Assembly: GCF_017814945.1 (NCBI RefSeq)
Contig: NZ_JAGIPX010000017.1
Location: 87,273 to 151,272 of the forward strand
Length of the DNA: 64,000 nucleotides
From: Paraburkholderia sp. LEh10
GTDB lineage: Bacteria > Pseudomonadota > Gammaproteobacteria > Burkholderiales > Burkholderiaceae
Direction: 5' to 3'
The position numbers and the translations under genes are program-made. The notes beneath the pieces are model-generated. The model was not told the origin of the DNA, ran no database searches, and saw nothing but the letters and a program-made list of their open reading frames with translations. Below are positions 33,622-42,602 of the stretch, piece after piece. Position 1 is the first letter of the stretch. Each line of letters opens with the position of its first letter.

Positions 33622-34938
33622 ATGGCGTCATCCCAGGATACCGTCAGCATGGCGCTGTTCTGTGATTTCGAAAACGTCGCGCTCGGCGTGCGCGATGCGA
33701 AATACGAAAAATTCGATATCAAGCTGGTGCTCGAAAGGCTGCTGCTGAAAGGCAGCATCGTCGTGAAGAAGGCATACTGCGACTGGGACCGCTACAAGGG
33801 CTTCAAGGCCGCGATGCACGAAGCGAACTTCGAGTTGATCGAAATCCCACATGTGCGGCAGTCAGGCAAGAATTCGGCGGACATCCGGCTTGTCGTCGAT
33901 GCGCTCGATCTTTGCTATACGAAGTCGCACGTCAACACGTTCGTCATCATCAGCGGCGACTCCGATTTTTCGCCGCTCGTGTCGAAGCTGCGCGAAAACG
34001 CGAAGCAGGTAATCGGCGTCGGCGTGCAGCGCTCGACGTCGGACCTGCTGACGGCCAATTGCGACGAATTCATTTTCTACGACGATCTCGTGCGCGAGAG
34101 CCAGCGTGCCGCCGCGAAACGCGATGCCGCAAAGGCCGCGGAACAGGCGGCTCAGCAGGCGTCGAAACGCGCGTCTGAAGGCGAGAAGCGCAAGGAAGAC
34201 CTGGAGACGCGCAAGACGAAGGCCATCGAACTCACCGTGCAGACGTTCGATGCGCTCGCGTCCGAGCGCGGCGACAGCGGCAAGATCTGGGCGTCGGTGC
34301 TGAAGAACGCGATCAAGCGCCGCAAGCCCGATTTCAACGAGACGTACTACGGTTTTCGCGCATTCGGCAATCTGCTCGAAGAGGCGCAATCGCGCGGCCT
34401 GCTCGAAGTGGGCCGCGACGAAAAGTCCGGCACGTTCGTGTATCGCAGCGGCGCAGCGGCTGCTGCGCCCCCCGATGTCGTGAGCCCGCGCCCCGCCGTC
34501 GAGGAAACGAGCGACGAATGGGCGGCGATGCCCGCTGCTGCTGAAATCGTCGATATCGAAGAGGCGGCCGTTGCGGCAGCGCGTTTCGATCAGGATGCCG
34601 CGAGCCGGGAAACGGCTGAGGTCGGCCCGCCTGTTGTTGCGCCCGAGCGCGCGGACAACGGTCAGGAAGAAAAGCATCGCAAGGGCCGCAGCGCGCGCAA
34701 GCCCGCGACGAAGAAGACGAAGAATGCGAAAGCGAAGCCCGTGGAAGCAGAGAATGCTGATGCCGGCTTGCCGCTGTTCGCCGATGCGCAAGCCTCGCAG
34801 GGGCCACAGGCTGTCGCGGCAGCGTCGCACGCACCTGCGGGGGCCGACGAAGCGCCCGCGGCGAAGAAACCTTCTCGCAAGTCCGCGACACGTACCCGCC
34901 GTCCGCGCAAGACGGAAACAACAAATGGCGCGGAGTAA
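33622..34938 (+). CDS. NYN-domain protein with LOTUS/OST-HTH domain, putative RNase
   Basis: 438 residues. Residues 8-155 are a NYN (PIN-like) nuclease domain with acidic positions D15 (CDFENV), D87 (NSADIRLVVDAL) and D113/D115 (SGDSDFSPL). A charged helix (157-200) joins a LOTUS/OST-HTH module (about 200-277: FDALASERGD, WASVLKNAIKRRKPDFNETYYGF, RGLLEV). The tail (278-438) is disordered, Ala/acidic then Lys/Arg-rich (KPSRKSATRTRRPRK). The layout parallels eukaryotic MARF1-type RNA-binding nucleases. ATG at 33622 follows GGAGA; the TTG four codons earlier is not needed. Monocistronic with its own terminator. Confidence 0.9.
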   Translation: MASSQDTVSMALFCDFENVALGVRDAKYEKFDIKLVLERLLLKGSIVVKKAYCDWDRYKGFKAAMHEANFELIEIPHVRQSGKNSADIRLVVDALDLCYTKSHVNTFVIISGDSDFSPLVSKLRENAKQVIGVGVQRSTSDLLTANCDEFIFYDDLVRESQRAAAKRDAAKAAEQAAQQASKRASEGEKRKEDLETRKTKAIELTVQTFDALASERGDSGKIWASVLKNAIKRRKPDFNETYYGFRAFGNLLEEAQSRGLLEVGRDEKSGTFVYRSGAAAAAPPDVVSPRPAVEETSDEWAAMPAAAEIVDIEEAAVAAARFDQDAASRETAEVGPPVVAPERADNGQEEKHRKGRSARKPATKKTKNAKAKPVEAENADAGLPLFADAQASQGPQAVAAASHAPAGADEAPAAKKPSRKSATRTRRPRKTETTNGAE

Positions 34939-34964
34939 GTCCTTACTGATAGATATCCAAAATG

Positions 34965-34994
34965 AAAACGCCGCTCGATGAGCGGCGTTTTTTA
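34965..34994 (+). terminator. intrinsic terminator of the NYN-LOTUS gene
   Basis: Stem AAACGCCGCTC / GAGCGGCGTTT with a GAT loop, followed by a T run. Confidence 0.92.
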
Positions 34995-35088
34995 TTGCGC
35001 TTTCATTTCGCATCCGCGCGTTCGTCCCGCGCGCTTTCGATTCAGCAGAAGCTTCGTGGGGAGGTAAATATGCCCTACAAACTGCGTA

Positions 35089-35129
35089 GGACATTGAGAA
35101 ATGTCCCTTCTTTTTCTGCATAAAAGAAG
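35089..35129. promoter_or_regulatory. two abutting hairpins in the fimbrial upstream region
   Basis: GGACATT-4 nt-AATGTCC (35089-35106) is followed immediately by CTTCTTTT-7 nt-AAAAGAAG (35107-35129). They lie in the AT-rich 34939-35338 gap, which holds no gene and must contain the promoter of the fimbrial genes. They may be regulatory sites or leader structure. Confidence 0.5.
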
Positions 35130-35338
35130 AAAAGTCATACGCATTAAGAATTTTGCTATGGATGGAGGGCTTGACCTGCCGCGAAAATTAAGCTTCCCGC
35201 ACAACTCCGGGTGGGCTCGATTCGATGAGGTCGTGCAATCGAAATCGTGGTCCGTGGTCGTCATCAACGGCGGCGCCCGTGCCGGTTCGGTATGCCTTCG
35301 CGCACACAAACTCCATACCTTAATCAGGAATATCAAGC

Positions 35339-35887
35339 ATGAAAAAAATCGCATTTCCGCTGATCGTTGCAGCAATGAGCCTGGCCGGCACGGCCGCGCA
35401 CGCAACGCCGACAAGCAACGGTGGCGTGGTGACCATCAACGGTCAACTGATGGCCAACACCTGCACCGTGAGCGGCAATGGTCAAGGTGTCAATTTCACG
35501 GTCACGCTGCCGACGCTCTCCGCTTCGGCGCTGTCGGCTGCGGGTTCCACGGCGGGTGCGACCGGCTTCAACATCGCCCTTTCCGCCTGCACGCCGACGA
35601 CGGGCAATGTGCACACCTTCTGGGAATACGGCACCAACACATTGGCTGACGGCAACCTGAAGAACAACGGCACGGCCACCAACGTGGAAGTTCAGCTGCT
35701 CGACTACAACGGCTCGCAAAAAGTCCTCAACGTGAGCAAGGCCGATGGCGCACAGAACGCACAGACGGTTGCGATCTCGGGCGGCAATGCCAGCCTGCAG
35801 TATGCGGCGCAATATGCTTCGCCGGCGGGCGGTGCGACGGTCGGCACCGTGACGACAACTGTCACCTACTCGATGGTTTACCAGTAA
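35339..35887 (+). CDS. fimbrial major subunit (type 1 pilin-like)
   Basis: 182 residues. Signal peptide MKKIAFPLIVAAMSLAGTAAHA. The mature protein has the pilin Cys pair (ANTCTVSG and LSACTPT), the ATNVEVQLLD motif and a C-terminal beta strand ending VTYSMVYQ, the strand complemented by chaperone and next subunit. It is first in the locus and separated from the chaperone by 250 bp, so it is probably the most highly expressed subunit. The pilus shaft role is inferred from position. Confidence 0.9.
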   Translation: MKKIAFPLIVAAMSLAGTAAHATPTSNGGVVTINGQLMANTCTVSGNGQGVNFTVTLPTLSASALSAAGSTAGATGFNIALSACTPTTGNVHTFWEYGTNTLADGNLKNNGTATNVEVQLLDYNGSQKVLNVSKADGAQNAQTVAISGGNASLQYAAQYASPAGGATVGTVTTTVTYSMVYQ

Positions 35888-36137
35888 GCACTGGCCCATC
35901 TTCGGCCATCCGCGGCACACCACACTTGGTAAGTACGACGATTCAAATGCCGGGCGATCACGGCGACGCAGCTCGTGGTCGATGGCGTCGAAAATCCAGC
36001 GCAGTCGTCCACGATCGCCTCTCCCCAGCCTGTGCTGCCGGTGCGAAGCGATCACTTGCCAGTACACGTCTTGCCGCGCGCAACGGGCGTCGCGCACATG
36101 CACGGCGTCCCGTTCTCGAAGGCCCGTTTTCTACTGA

Positions 36138-36887
36138 ATGTTCATGAGTATCCGAAGAACCGTTTCGAGCGCCCTGGCCGCAAGCGTGTTGGCGCTGGGT
36201 GCGATGTTGCCGTTTGCAGCTGACGCATCGGTCGTGATCGCCGGTACGCGCGTGGTCTACAACGCCGCCGATAGCGAGGTCACGCTCAAGCTTTCCAACG
36301 TCGGCAAATCGCCGGCGCTGACCCAGATATGGCTCGACAAGGGCGACCTGAAGGCCGACCCGAGCAAGCTCGATCTGCCGTTCATGTTGACGCCGCCGCT
36401 CGCGCGCATCGATCCGGGCAAATCGCAGACCATCCGCATCGCCTATACAGGTGAAGCGATGCCGCAGGATCGGGAGACGCTGTTATGGTTCAACGTGCTT
36501 GAGGTACCGCCCAAGCCGACTGCGGAACAGGCGGGAGCGAACCACGTGCAGCTCGCGTTCCGTACGCGGCTCAAGTTCTTTTTCCGGCCGGCTGGCCTTG
36601 CAGGCAAATCCGACGAAGCACCGGACCACCTCACATGGCGCATGGCCGCGCAGAACGGCCGACCGGCGCTGCTGGTTTCCAATCCGACGCCCTATCACGT
36701 CACCGTCATCGAGGCTCACGTCGGCGAAGGCGAGCAGGCGCCACGGTTCGACGATGGCGGCATGGTGGACCCCGGCGGCCAGTTGGAATTGCCGCTGTCC
36801 GGATCGCCCGCCGCTGGCGGCAAGGTGTCGTTCACCACGCTCAACGACTACGGCGGCCCCATGAAGCACGAGGCGGCGCTGCAGTAG
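36138..36887 (+). CDS. periplasmic fimbrial chaperone (PapD-like)
   Basis: 249 residues. Signal peptide to about residue 31 (ends AADA-SVV). Two immunoglobulin-like domains: VVIAGTRVVYNAADSEVTLKLSNVG, then the donor strand with short F1-G1 loop NHVQLAFRTRLKFFFRP, whose Arg/Lys anchor the subunit C terminus. It folds pilins by donor-strand complementation and delivers them to the usher. Two ATGs (36138, 36144) are possible; neither has a clear ribosome binding site. Confidence 0.93.
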   Translation: MFMSIRRTVSSALAASVLALGAMLPFAADASVVIAGTRVVYNAADSEVTLKLSNVGKSPALTQIWLDKGDLKADPSKLDLPFMLTPPLARIDPGKSQTIRIAYTGEAMPQDRETLLWFNVLEVPPKPTAEQAGANHVQLAFRTRLKFFFRPAGLAGKSDEAPDHLTWRMAAQNGRPALLVSNPTPYHVTVIEAHVGEGEQAPRFDDGGMVDPGGQLELPLSGSPAAGGKVSFTTLNDYGGPMKHEAALQ

Positions 36888-37082
36888 TCACTCGCTGCTC
36901 ACGCGCTGACGAATCCCGGCACGAATGCCGGTGTTTCGTCAACCGTTTGGAATGAGCGTCAACAGAAACAACCGTCAGTGCTCGCCGCATAGCTACATGC
37001 AATTTCCGCGAGGTAGACGCTTCAGATGCCGATGACTTCTTGCATCGGCAGGGGCCGGTCTTGCCTGCGAATCCGGCTCGAT

Positions 37083-39920
37083 ATGAACGATCGCAATTCG
37101 AAAAGAAACTCCAAAGCAGCACACGCCTATCCTTTCAGGCTGAGCCGGGCGAGCGTCGCCGTGCTGCTCGCGTTGTCCGCCGCGCATGCGAAGGCAGACG
37201 GCGCCCATAGCCTCGCCGCGCAGGCAGACGTCCCGCCACCCGCGGACGCGCCCAACGCCTCCGCACGAGGTCGTGTCATTGCCGACGCCATGCCGAACGC
37301 CACGGGCACAGTCCCCGCGACTTCCGCGATCCCGGATGCACCGATGGCGCCACGTACGCGCACGGCCGTGTCGCGCGTCAATCTCACGCTGGCAACGCCG
37401 TCAGTCGGGTCCGAAGCCGCAAGCACGGCTTCGCAGGCCGCCACGCAGTCAACTGCCCAGTCAGAGCCCGCATCCGTCGAATTCAACTCGTCGTTTCTCA
37501 ACGGCACGGGCGCGGCGCAGACAGACATCAGCCGCTTCGACAAAGGCAACGTCGCGCTGCCGGGACGCTATCGCGCCGCGCTGTACGTGAACCAGGTGTG
37601 GGTCGGCACGGCCGAAGTCACGCTGCGCCAACTGGACGTCCCCGGCCATCCCGTGCGTCCGACGTTCGACCGCGATCTTCTCGAGCGTATCGGCGTGGAT
37701 ATGACGCGCCTCGGCGACACGGTTCTCGCCAGACTCGGCACCGCGACCGGCCATGTCGACGCGCCTCTGCCCGACCTGATTCCGCAAGCGACGGCCGCTT
37801 TCGACATGGGCGAGCAACGCCTCGACGTGACCGTGCCGCAAGCGATGATGAGCCGCAACGCGCGCGGCTGGGTCGACCCGAAGTTCTGGGACGACGGCGT
37901 GCCCGCGGCCGTGCTGCAATACAACGCGAACGTCTACCACAGCAACGGCAGCGGCTTCGCGAACACGCAGAGCTATCTGGGCCTCACGGCGGGCGCGAAT
38001 TTCGGCGCATGGCGTTTTCGCTACAACGGCAACGTCACGAACTCGACGCTCGGCGGCACGCACGTACAAAGCATGCAAACGTACGCGCAACGCTCATTCG
38101 CGCCGATCAAGAGCCAGCTCACGGTGGGCGACTCGTTCACCGACGGCACGATCTTCGATTCGTTCGGCGTGCGCGGCGTGCAGATCGGCAGCGACGACCG
38201 CATGTATCCCGAGTCGCAGCGCGGCTACGCGCCGACCGTGCGCGGCATCGCGAACACCAACGCGAAGGTTCAGGTCAGGCAGAACGGCAACATCATCTAC
38301 GAAACGACGGTGCCGCCCGGACCGTTCGAGATCAACGATCTCTACCCGACGGGCTATGGCGGCGACCTGCAGGTGGTCGTGACGGAAGCCGACGGCAGCC
38401 AGCGCATCGCATCCGTTCCGTATTCAGCACCCGTCAATGCGCTGCGCGAAGGACGCTGGCGCTATAGCGTCTCGGCGGGCCAGTACCGCAACACCAGCGT
38501 GGAGACGCATCCGTTCGTGTTCGAAGGCGGCGTGCAACGCGGTCTGAACAACTTCGTCACGCTCTATGGCGGCACGATACTCGGCGAGGACTATGTGTCC
38601 GCGGCAGCCGGCGTCGCGCTCGATACGCCGATAGGCGCGTTCGGCTTCGACGTGACGCAGGCGAACACGGACCTGCATAGCCTCGGTACCCGCAGCGGAC
38701 AGAGCTTGCGCCTTTCCTATTCGCGCACGTTCGCGCCGACCAGCACAGCCGTCACGCTGGCCGCATATCGCTATTCGACGAGCGGCTTCCTCGACTATCA
38801 GGACGCGATGACGCTGCGCGATCTCGCGCTGCACGGCACCGCCTTCACCAATAACGGCATCCAGAAAGGCCGTCTGCAACTGACGCTGAACCAGTATCTC
38901 GGCAAGTACGGTTCGGTCTACGCGTCGGGCTACACGCAGAACTACTGGAACAAGACGGGCCGCGATACCGCCTTCCAGCTTGGCTACAACACCAACGTTG
39001 GCCGGGTCGGCGTCGGCGTGTCGGCGTCGCGCGAACTCGACGCCAACACGGCGCGCTGGGACAACCGCATCATGCTCAACCTCAGTATTCCGCTCAACAT
39101 CGGCTCGACGGCCGCGAATACGCAGACGAGCTTCACACATGACTCGAATGACAACAGCAGTCAGATTCAGGAGACCTTCTCCGGCGCGGCCGGCAAGGAT
39201 TTCGACGTCAACTACGGCGTCACGGCGGGCCGCACATGGGGCAGCACGTCGGGCAACAGCCTCAATGCAAACGTCGGGTATCTCACGCGATGGTCGCAAC
39301 TGCGCGCCAATGCAGGTTACGCGAACGGTTACACGCAGGCGGGCTTTGGCGCGACGGGATCGATCGTCGGCTATGAGGGCGGCCTCGTGCTGTCGCCGCA
39401 AACGGGCGACACCTATGCGGTGATCGAAGCGAAGGATGCCGCGGGCGCGCGTATATCCACTTCGCCGGGCGTGCGGCTGAACGGGCGTGGACAGGCAGCC
39501 GTGGCAGGCATGCTGCCCTATTCGCTGAACAACGTGGAGATCGATACGAAGGGGTTGCCGTTGGGCGTGCAACTGAAGACCACCGAGCAACACTTCGCGC
39601 CGACAGCCGGTTCTGTGGTGCGGCTGAAGTTCGATACCGAGGATCGCGGCCGCGCCGTGCTGATGCGCGTGCGGCGTCTGAACAGCGACGCGGTGCCGTT
39701 CGGCGCCGACGTGCTCGACGCCGGCGGCAATCTCGTCGGCTCCGTGAGCCAGGGCAGCCGCGCGATGTTCTACATGAAGACGCCTGAAGGCCAGTTCCGC
39801 ATCAAGTGGGGCGACGGCAATACGCAGAGCTGCACGGTGCGCTATGCACTGCCGAAGGACATGAAAGCCGCGAGAGGCACAGCGGCGGCAACGGTATTCG
39901 CAGACGCCGTTTGTGAATAG
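37083..39920 (+). CDS. outer-membrane fimbrial usher (FimD/PapC-like)
   Basis: About 945 residues. After a long n-region and signal (SRASVAVLLALSAAHAKA) comes an unusual ~75-residue Ala/Pro-rich spacer before the N-terminal usher domain (VEFNSSFLNG, LPGRYRAALYVNQVWVG). Then the 24-strand barrel with plug (GYAPTVRGIANTNAKVQVRQNGNIIYETTVPPGPFEINDLYPTGYGGDL) and C-terminal domains (GRGQAAVAGMLPYSLNNVEID, FPGADVLDAGGNLVG-like). It secretes and assembles the pilus. An in-frame ATG at 37026 would add 19 residues; I prefer 37083 for the signal peptide length. Confidence 0.92.
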   Translation: MNDRNSKRNSKAAHAYPFRLSRASVAVLLALSAAHAKADGAHSLAAQADVPPPADAPNASARGRVIADAMPNATGTVPATSAIPDAPMAPRTRTAVSRVNLTLATPSVGSEAASTASQAATQSTAQSEPASVEFNSSFLNGTGAAQTDISRFDKGNVALPGRYRAALYVNQVWVGTAEVTLRQLDVPGHPVRPTFDRDLLERIGVDMTRLGDTVLARLGTATGHVDAPLPDLIPQATAAFDMGEQRLDVTVPQAMMSRNARGWVDPKFWDDGVPAAVLQYNANVYHSNGSGFANTQSYLGLTAGANFGAWRFRYNGNVTNSTLGGTHVQSMQTYAQRSFAPIKSQLTVGDSFTDGTIFDSFGVRGVQIGSDDRMYPESQRGYAPTVRGIANTNAKVQVRQNGNIIYETTVPPGPFEINDLYPTGYGGDLQVVVTEADGSQRIASVPYSAPVNALREGRWRYSVSAGQYRNTSVETHPFVFEGGVQRGLNNFVTLYGGTILGEDYVSAAAGVALDTPIGAFGFDVTQANTDLHSLGTRSGQSLRLSYSRTFAPTSTAVTLAAYRYSTSGFLDYQDAMTLRDLALHGTAFTNNGIQKGRLQLTLNQYLGKYGSVYASGYTQNYWNKTGRDTAFQLGYNTNVGRVGVGVSASRELDANTARWDNRIMLNLSIPLNIGSTAANTQTSFTHDSNDNSSQIQETFSGAAGKDFDVNYGVTAGRTWGSTSGNSLNANVGYLTRWSQLRANAGYANGYTQAGFGATGSIVGYEGGLVLSPQTGDTYAVIEAKDAAGARISTSPGVRLNGRGQAAVAGMLPYSLNNVEIDTKGLPLGVQLKTTEQHFAPTAGSVVRLKFDTEDRGRAVLMRVRRLNSDAVPFGADVLDAGGNLVGSVSQGSRAMFYMKTPEGQFRIKWGDGNTQSCTVRYALPKDMKAARGTAAATVFADAVCE

Positions 39921-40005
39921 ACCTGCACGGCCAGTTGTCCGCAATTGGCCCGGCGTATCGAACGCGGACATCGGCCACGTTCAATCATGGTGAGGGAACT
40001 CCAAC

Positions 40006-40524
40006 ATGCGAAAACTCAAACTGTTGCTGGCCATGCTTGCTGCAACAGCCGGCGCGCGCGCTTTCGCGATCGACGCGACGATCTATTACAGCGGTGAGAT
40101 CGCACAGCCGTCGTGCACGGTGGATACGTCGTCGCTCAATCAGACGGTCAATCTCGGCAGCGCGACCGTGATGGATTTTGGCGCAATCGGCAGCACGCTG
40201 AACCCGACGGCTTTCAACGTGCTGCTGAACAGCTGCGGGCCGGGCACGAAAGTCACGATGACCGTGAACGGCACGATGGATACCGTCGCAAGCGTGCTGC
40301 AGAACACGGGCACGGCCACGCAGGTGGGCGTGCAACTGTTGCAGGCAACAAGCTCGGGCGCCACGTCCGGTACGCCGATCACGCTCAACAGCGCGATCAA
40401 TCTCGGCACCGTCGACGCCACCAATGCGATGACCATTCCGATGGTTGCCCAGTTCTATCGCCTCGGCTCGTTGACGGCGGGGTCGGTGACGGCAGCTGCG
40501 ACGGTGAACTTTACGTATAACTAA
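40006..40524 (+). CDS. fimbrial minor subunit (type 1 pilin-like)
   Basis: 172 residues. Signal peptide MRKLKLLLAMLAATAGARAFA. Pilin Cys pair at QPSCTVDTSS and LNSCGPGT; the ATQVGVQLLQ motif and C-terminal strand AAATVNFTYN are typical. GAGGGAACT precedes the ATG. It is between usher and adhesin, the place of FimF/FimG-type adaptor subunits in type 1 loci. Confidence 0.9.
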   Translation: MRKLKLLLAMLAATAGARAFAIDATIYYSGEIAQPSCTVDTSSLNQTVNLGSATVMDFGAIGSTLNPTAFNVLLNSCGPGTKVTMTVNGTMDTVASVLQNTGTATQVGVQLLQATSSGATSGTPITLNSAINLGTVDATNAMTIPMVAQFYRLGSLTAGSVTAAATVNFTYN

Positions 40525-40605
40525 ACACAACGGTAACTGCATGCGAAGAAGCGAAGCGGTCTTTTTAGAGCAGGCGGCTTCGACGCATCTCGCAGGGTTC
40601 ATGAA

Positions 40606-41691
40606 ATGACGACAATGATGAAGCACCTCAGAATGTTGCAGCCGCCGCTGCGTGGCCTTCGTATCTGGTTGGGCCTGCTGCTTGCGTTCGCATGCATACA
40701 AGGCGCGTGGGCGCAAGTCACGTGTACAGGCGGAGGCGACACGCTCAATGTCACCTTTCCGTCGCAGATTGCCGTGCCTCGCGACGAGGCAGTGGGCACG
40801 ATGTTGACACCGTGGACGTACTCCGGAAACACAACGTGGACATGCAACAATCCAGGTGGCTACTACGGCCCGGCGGCACAACCTCTGCTCACCGGGAGCC
40901 TTTCTTCCGTCACGGTGTCGACGCCGCCCAACAATGGCCTGCCCATGCCCGACAACGCCACCTCATACGCGGTTGTCCAGACCGCAATCCCAGGCATTGG
41001 AATCGCGATGGCGGTAGGCGTCTTTGACAAAGGATGTGGCTGGCACGGATGGTTCGATGACACTACAAAGCTGAGAGCCTCTTTTTGCGATGCAGGTGGC
41101 ACCTGGCCTAACCGGGCCGTTTTCGCAGTTGCGATTGTGAAGACGGGTACGGTCTCGACAGGCGGTGTCTTGCCCGCGGCCGCGATCGCGCAGGCGTATC
41201 CGCTCCTGTATAGCCCCCACGTTCCCGTCCCAGGCGCGGCAATGAGCTACCTCACCATGAACGCTGTGCAGATCATTCCGCTGACCTGCACGACGCCCGA
41301 CATTCCCGTGCAACTCGGCACGCACTATCCTTCCGAGTTGCCGTCCGTCGGTTCGACGACGACGGCCGTGCCGTTCAACATCGGCCTGAACGACTGTCCG
41401 GCAGGCATGAATGGCATCCTGTACGAGATCGACCCGGTAACGTCTGTGGTCGACAGTGCGCAGTCGGTGGTCGCGCTCGACAGCAGTTCGACGGCGACAG
41501 GCGTGGGCGTGCAACTGCTGGACGGCACGGGCACGGTGTTTCCGCTGGGCACGGCGAAACCGTTCAGCGCTTACAACCCGGGCACGGGCGGCAGCTATAC
41601 GATTCCGCTGCAGGCGCGCTACTACAGGACAGGAACCTTGACGCCAGGACCCGCCAACTCATCGATGACGGTCACCATGACCTACCAGTGA
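40606..41691 (+). CDS. two-domain fimbrial tip adhesin
   Basis: 361 residues. Signal peptide ends near GAWAQ. Residues ~36-225 form a unique N-terminal domain with several Cys (VTCTGG, TWTCNN, KGCGWHGWFDD, ASFCDAGG) and no recognised lectin match. From about 230 a pilin domain follows (IPLTCTTPDIPVQLG, LNDCPAGM, TATGVGVQLLDGTG, end SMTVTMTYQ). This N-lectin plus C-pilin order is that of FimH-like adhesins. Receptor unknown. A second ATG in frame at 40618 is possible. Confidence 0.88.
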   Translation: MTTMMKHLRMLQPPLRGLRIWLGLLLAFACIQGAWAQVTCTGGGDTLNVTFPSQIAVPRDEAVGTMLTPWTYSGNTTWTCNNPGGYYGPAAQPLLTGSLSSVTVSTPPNNGLPMPDNATSYAVVQTAIPGIGIAMAVGVFDKGCGWHGWFDDTTKLRASFCDAGGTWPNRAVFAVAIVKTGTVSTGGVLPAAAIAQAYPLLYSPHVPVPGAAMSYLTMNAVQIIPLTCTTPDIPVQLGTHYPSELPSVGSTTTAVPFNIGLNDCPAGMNGILYEIDPVTSVVDSAQSVVALDSSSTATGVGVQLLDGTGTVFPLGTAKPFSAYNPGTGGSYTIPLQARYYRTGTLTPGPANSSMTVTMTYQ

Positions 41692-41732
41692 GCGTTGAAA
41701 GAGCGGCATGCCCGTCGCGCATCCCGCAACAA

Positions 41733-41762
41733 AAAAAGCTCTCGCAAGCGAGAGCTTTTTTA
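41733..41762. terminator. bidirectional terminator between the adhesin gene and sodB
   Basis: Stem AAAAAGCTCTCGC / GCGAGAGCTTTTT with an AA loop and A/T runs on both sides. Confidence 0.92.
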
Positions 41763-41815
41763 TTTGCTTCGGTTTCCAAAGCTATTCGGAAACCTCCAGC
41801 AGAAGACGCTTCGAC

Positions 41816-42394
41816 TTAACCGAAATTCTTCTCAGCGAAGTCCCAGTTCACGATGTTCCAGTAAGCTTCGACGAACTTCGGACGCGCATTGCGATAGTCG
41901 ATGTAGTACGCGTGTTCCCACACGTCGATCGTGAGGAGCGCCTTTGCGTCCGTGGTCAGAGGCGTGGCGGCGTTGCTGGTCGACACGAGATCGAGCGAGC
42001 CGTCAGCCTTCTTCACGAGCCACGCCCAGCCCGAGCCGAACGTGCCCACTGCCGTCTTCGTGAACTCTTCCTTGAACTTGTCGAAGGAACCCCACTTCGC
42101 GTTGATCGCGTCAGCCAGCTTGCCCTTCGGCGCGCCGCCACCTTGCGGCGACAGGCTGTTCCAGAAGAACGTGTGGTTCCACACTTGCGCGGAGTTGTTG
42201 AAGACACCGCCCGACGACTTCTTGACGATTTCTTCCAGCGACAGGCTCTCGAACTCGGTGCCCTTGATCAGATTGTTCAGGTTGGTCACATAGGTCTGGT
42301 GATGCTTGCCGTAGTGAAACTCGAGCGTCTCTTCCGACATGTGCGGAGCGAGCGCGTTCTTCGCGAACGGCAGCGGCGGGAGCGTATGTTCCAT
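41816..42394 (-). CDS. sodB: superoxide dismutase, Fe/Mn family
   Basis: 192 residues, converts superoxide to oxygen and hydrogen peroxide in the cytoplasm. Metal ligands: His in APHMSEETLEFHYGKHHQTYV, His in QVWNHTFFW, Asp/His in IDVWEHAYYIDY. The segment FNNSAQVWNHTFFWNSLSPQ with Gly/Gln placement (GGAPKGKL, no Mn-type signature) fits the iron type (SodB). ATG at 42394 gives the family start MEHTLPPLPFAKNAL; 84 upstream codons in frame are not protein-like. Confidence 0.95.
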   Translation of the reverse strand: MEHTLPPLPFAKNALAPHMSEETLEFHYGKHHQTYVTNLNNLIKGTEFESLSLEEIVKKSSGGVFNNSAQVWNHTFFWNSLSPQGGGAPKGKLADAINAKWGSFDKFKEEFTKTAVGTFGSGWAWLVKKADGSLDLVSTSNAATPLTTDAKALLTIDVWEHAYYIDYRNARPKFVEAYWNIVNWDFAEKNFG

Positions 42395-42602
42395 GGTGCT
42401 TATTCCTTTGTATCTGTTTATGGGGAGTCTGCGGATAACGCTGTGGAGCACTCGATTGTAGGCGACTTGGAATAACCCCGCAAACGCAAGCCCATTATGG
42501 TGTTGATTGCGAAAACGCGCTGCACGGACGGCGTAATTAATGCTCGCGCGGCATCCATTCATGCATCGGATGAAGGTCAAAAGTACTGTGCGCGACGGCC
42601 CA

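Noticed and set aside
35101..35649. Frame that begins in the fimbrial leader and overlaps the pilin
   Set aside because: It only continues in a wrong frame through the pilin gene and has no signal peptide or motif.
38424..39971. 515-aa minus-strand open frame opposite the usher
   Set aside because: Shadow of the usher gene; no homology-like segments.
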